Of a stretch of 64,000 nucleotides of DNA, positions 63,308-64,000 are shown in pieces. Where the stretch lies: the NCBI GenBank assembly GCA_028274465.1, contig CM051458.1:71487766-71551765 (forward strand), given 5' to 3'. How positions within the stretch are numbered: the stretch's first letter is position 1; each line of letters starts with the position of its first letter. Under the pieces are notes generated by a model that was not told where the DNA came from, made no database searches, and saw only the letters and a list, made by a program, of their open reading frames with translations. The translations under genes and the position numbers were made by a program. Origin of the DNA: Plantago ovata (Eukaryota; Streptophyta; Magnoliopsida; Lamiales; Plantaginaceae).

Positions 63308-64000
63308 TGATGAATGTGTATTTGACACTTTCATTTGAGTCTTTTTCACCTATTTTAGCTATCCTCTATGTTAATTTAGCTATATTTTAGTGCATTTTAT
63401 TAGAATAGTGTCACGTTTCCCTTTAGTTTTTATTTTACAGGTTTTGGTTGAAAAACGAGGTTTTCCGCGCAATTATATTGAAGTTGACAAGGAATTGGTG
63501 TTCCAGAAGCCTAATTGGAGTATCTGAAGGTTTCCGGATAGTATTTGAAGTCTAGGGTCGAATCTGGAGGTTAGAAGGCCACTAGAAGTCAGAAATCGAG
63601 TCCGAAAAGGGGAAGAAATCCAAAAACGCGTCGAAAACGCGTAAATTCCCGAAAAAAAACTCCCAGGCGACTCGCCCGGTGTGTGGGGCCCTTCGCCCCA
63701 CACTACTTCGAGGCCTATATATAGTTGCTCAGTTTTTCTTCGATTTCCATACTTTTCCAGAACTATTCTCTCACCTTTCTCTGTAGTTTTAGGTAGGAAC
63801 TTCCCAGAGCCTGTTCTGGGGGTTCGTAGATTAGGAGATACTTTTTCATAGCAGTTTGGAGCTTGTAAGATCGCGATTCTCCGAAGACTGACAACCTTCG
63901 GTAACATTGTATCTTACAGTTTTTTCTACTTATTTTTATATATCTTTCAACATGTTTTCTTCTATGATTTCTGTTGATTGCATGACAACTATGAGTAGCT
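63308..64000 (+). repeat. 3' LTR (partial) of the 59.2-kb element
   Basis: TGATGAATGTGTATTTGACA onward, cut by the window end. The hairpin array at 63660-63705 has fewer units than the 5' LTR. Confidence 0.88.

Larger units (their letters stand above)
59211..64000 (+). mobile_element. Non-autonomous Athila-like element, continues past the window
   Basis: 5' LTR 59211-60450, altered PBS, a frameshifted short gag-like ORF, an ORF2 C-terminal remnant, the 3' module and a 3' LTR from 63308 to the window end. No RT or integrase. Its LTR belongs with 54708-55938, while its internal ORF matches the one in 8224-14206. The left flank GCGGC (59206-59210) is the presumed target duplication; the other copy is outside. 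Confidence 0.88.

Overview
The window is a block of plant nuclear DNA built almost entirely of nested LTR retrotransposons, with a small low-copy island at about 16.4-25.2 kb. A plant host is indicated by two-exon genes with GT-AG introns, CCCTAAA-type telomere-like repeats, Ty3/gypsy elements of the Athila type primed by tRNA-Asp, Ty1/copia elements primed by initiator tRNA-Met, a CACTA terminus and a tRNA-derived SINE candidate. A eudicot is likely, but the species cannot be named from the sequence.

Layout. 1-1115 is a displaced copy of 24861-25985, holding the end of a gene and part of an LTR. 1621-2069 and 16405-16468 are the two halves of one coiled-coil/tail-anchor pseudogene, split by an Athila-like element on the minus strand (2070-16399, target duplication AGCAA). 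That element is itself split by a non-autonomous relative on the plus strand (8224-14206, target duplication GTTAC). 16.5-25.2 kb carries an unrecognised two-exon gene, a two-exon AT-hook/PB1-like gene, a SINE-like tRNA relic, minisatellites and a multi-exon low-complexity gene. The last of these is cut by the 3' LTR of a minus-strand element (25189-26531). Inside that element's remnant sits an 8.9-kb Athila-like element (27190-36066, target duplication ACTGG) with gag-protease and the plant-transposon-protein ORF2, but no reverse transcriptase or integrase.

The right half holds copia element A (36466-41212, truncated), a CACTA 3' fragment (to 42616), a solo LTR (43222-45841, target duplication GACTC), a fold-back element packed with hairpins (about 45930-46566) and a decayed transposon-protein gene. 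Copia element B (from 47932) interrupts that gene. B is cut in its reverse transcriptase by another minus-strand Athila-like element (from 54708), which is cut in turn by a further plus-strand one (59211 to the window end).

How the parts relate. Five Athila-like elements share one 3' non-coding module: hairpins with arms AACCTATTC/GAATAGGTT, a purine tract, and repeated GGTTTGGGGAG polypurine motifs. They differ in LTRs and in coding content: some carry pol, some gag-protease plus ORF2, some only a short gag-like ORF. Several unrelated elements carry arrays of short hairpins. The clearest case is the copia leader, where four hairpins keep the loop AGGCGGC while their stems vary with base pairing preserved. 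Nearly every coding region is damaged by a stop, frameshift or lost catalytic residue.
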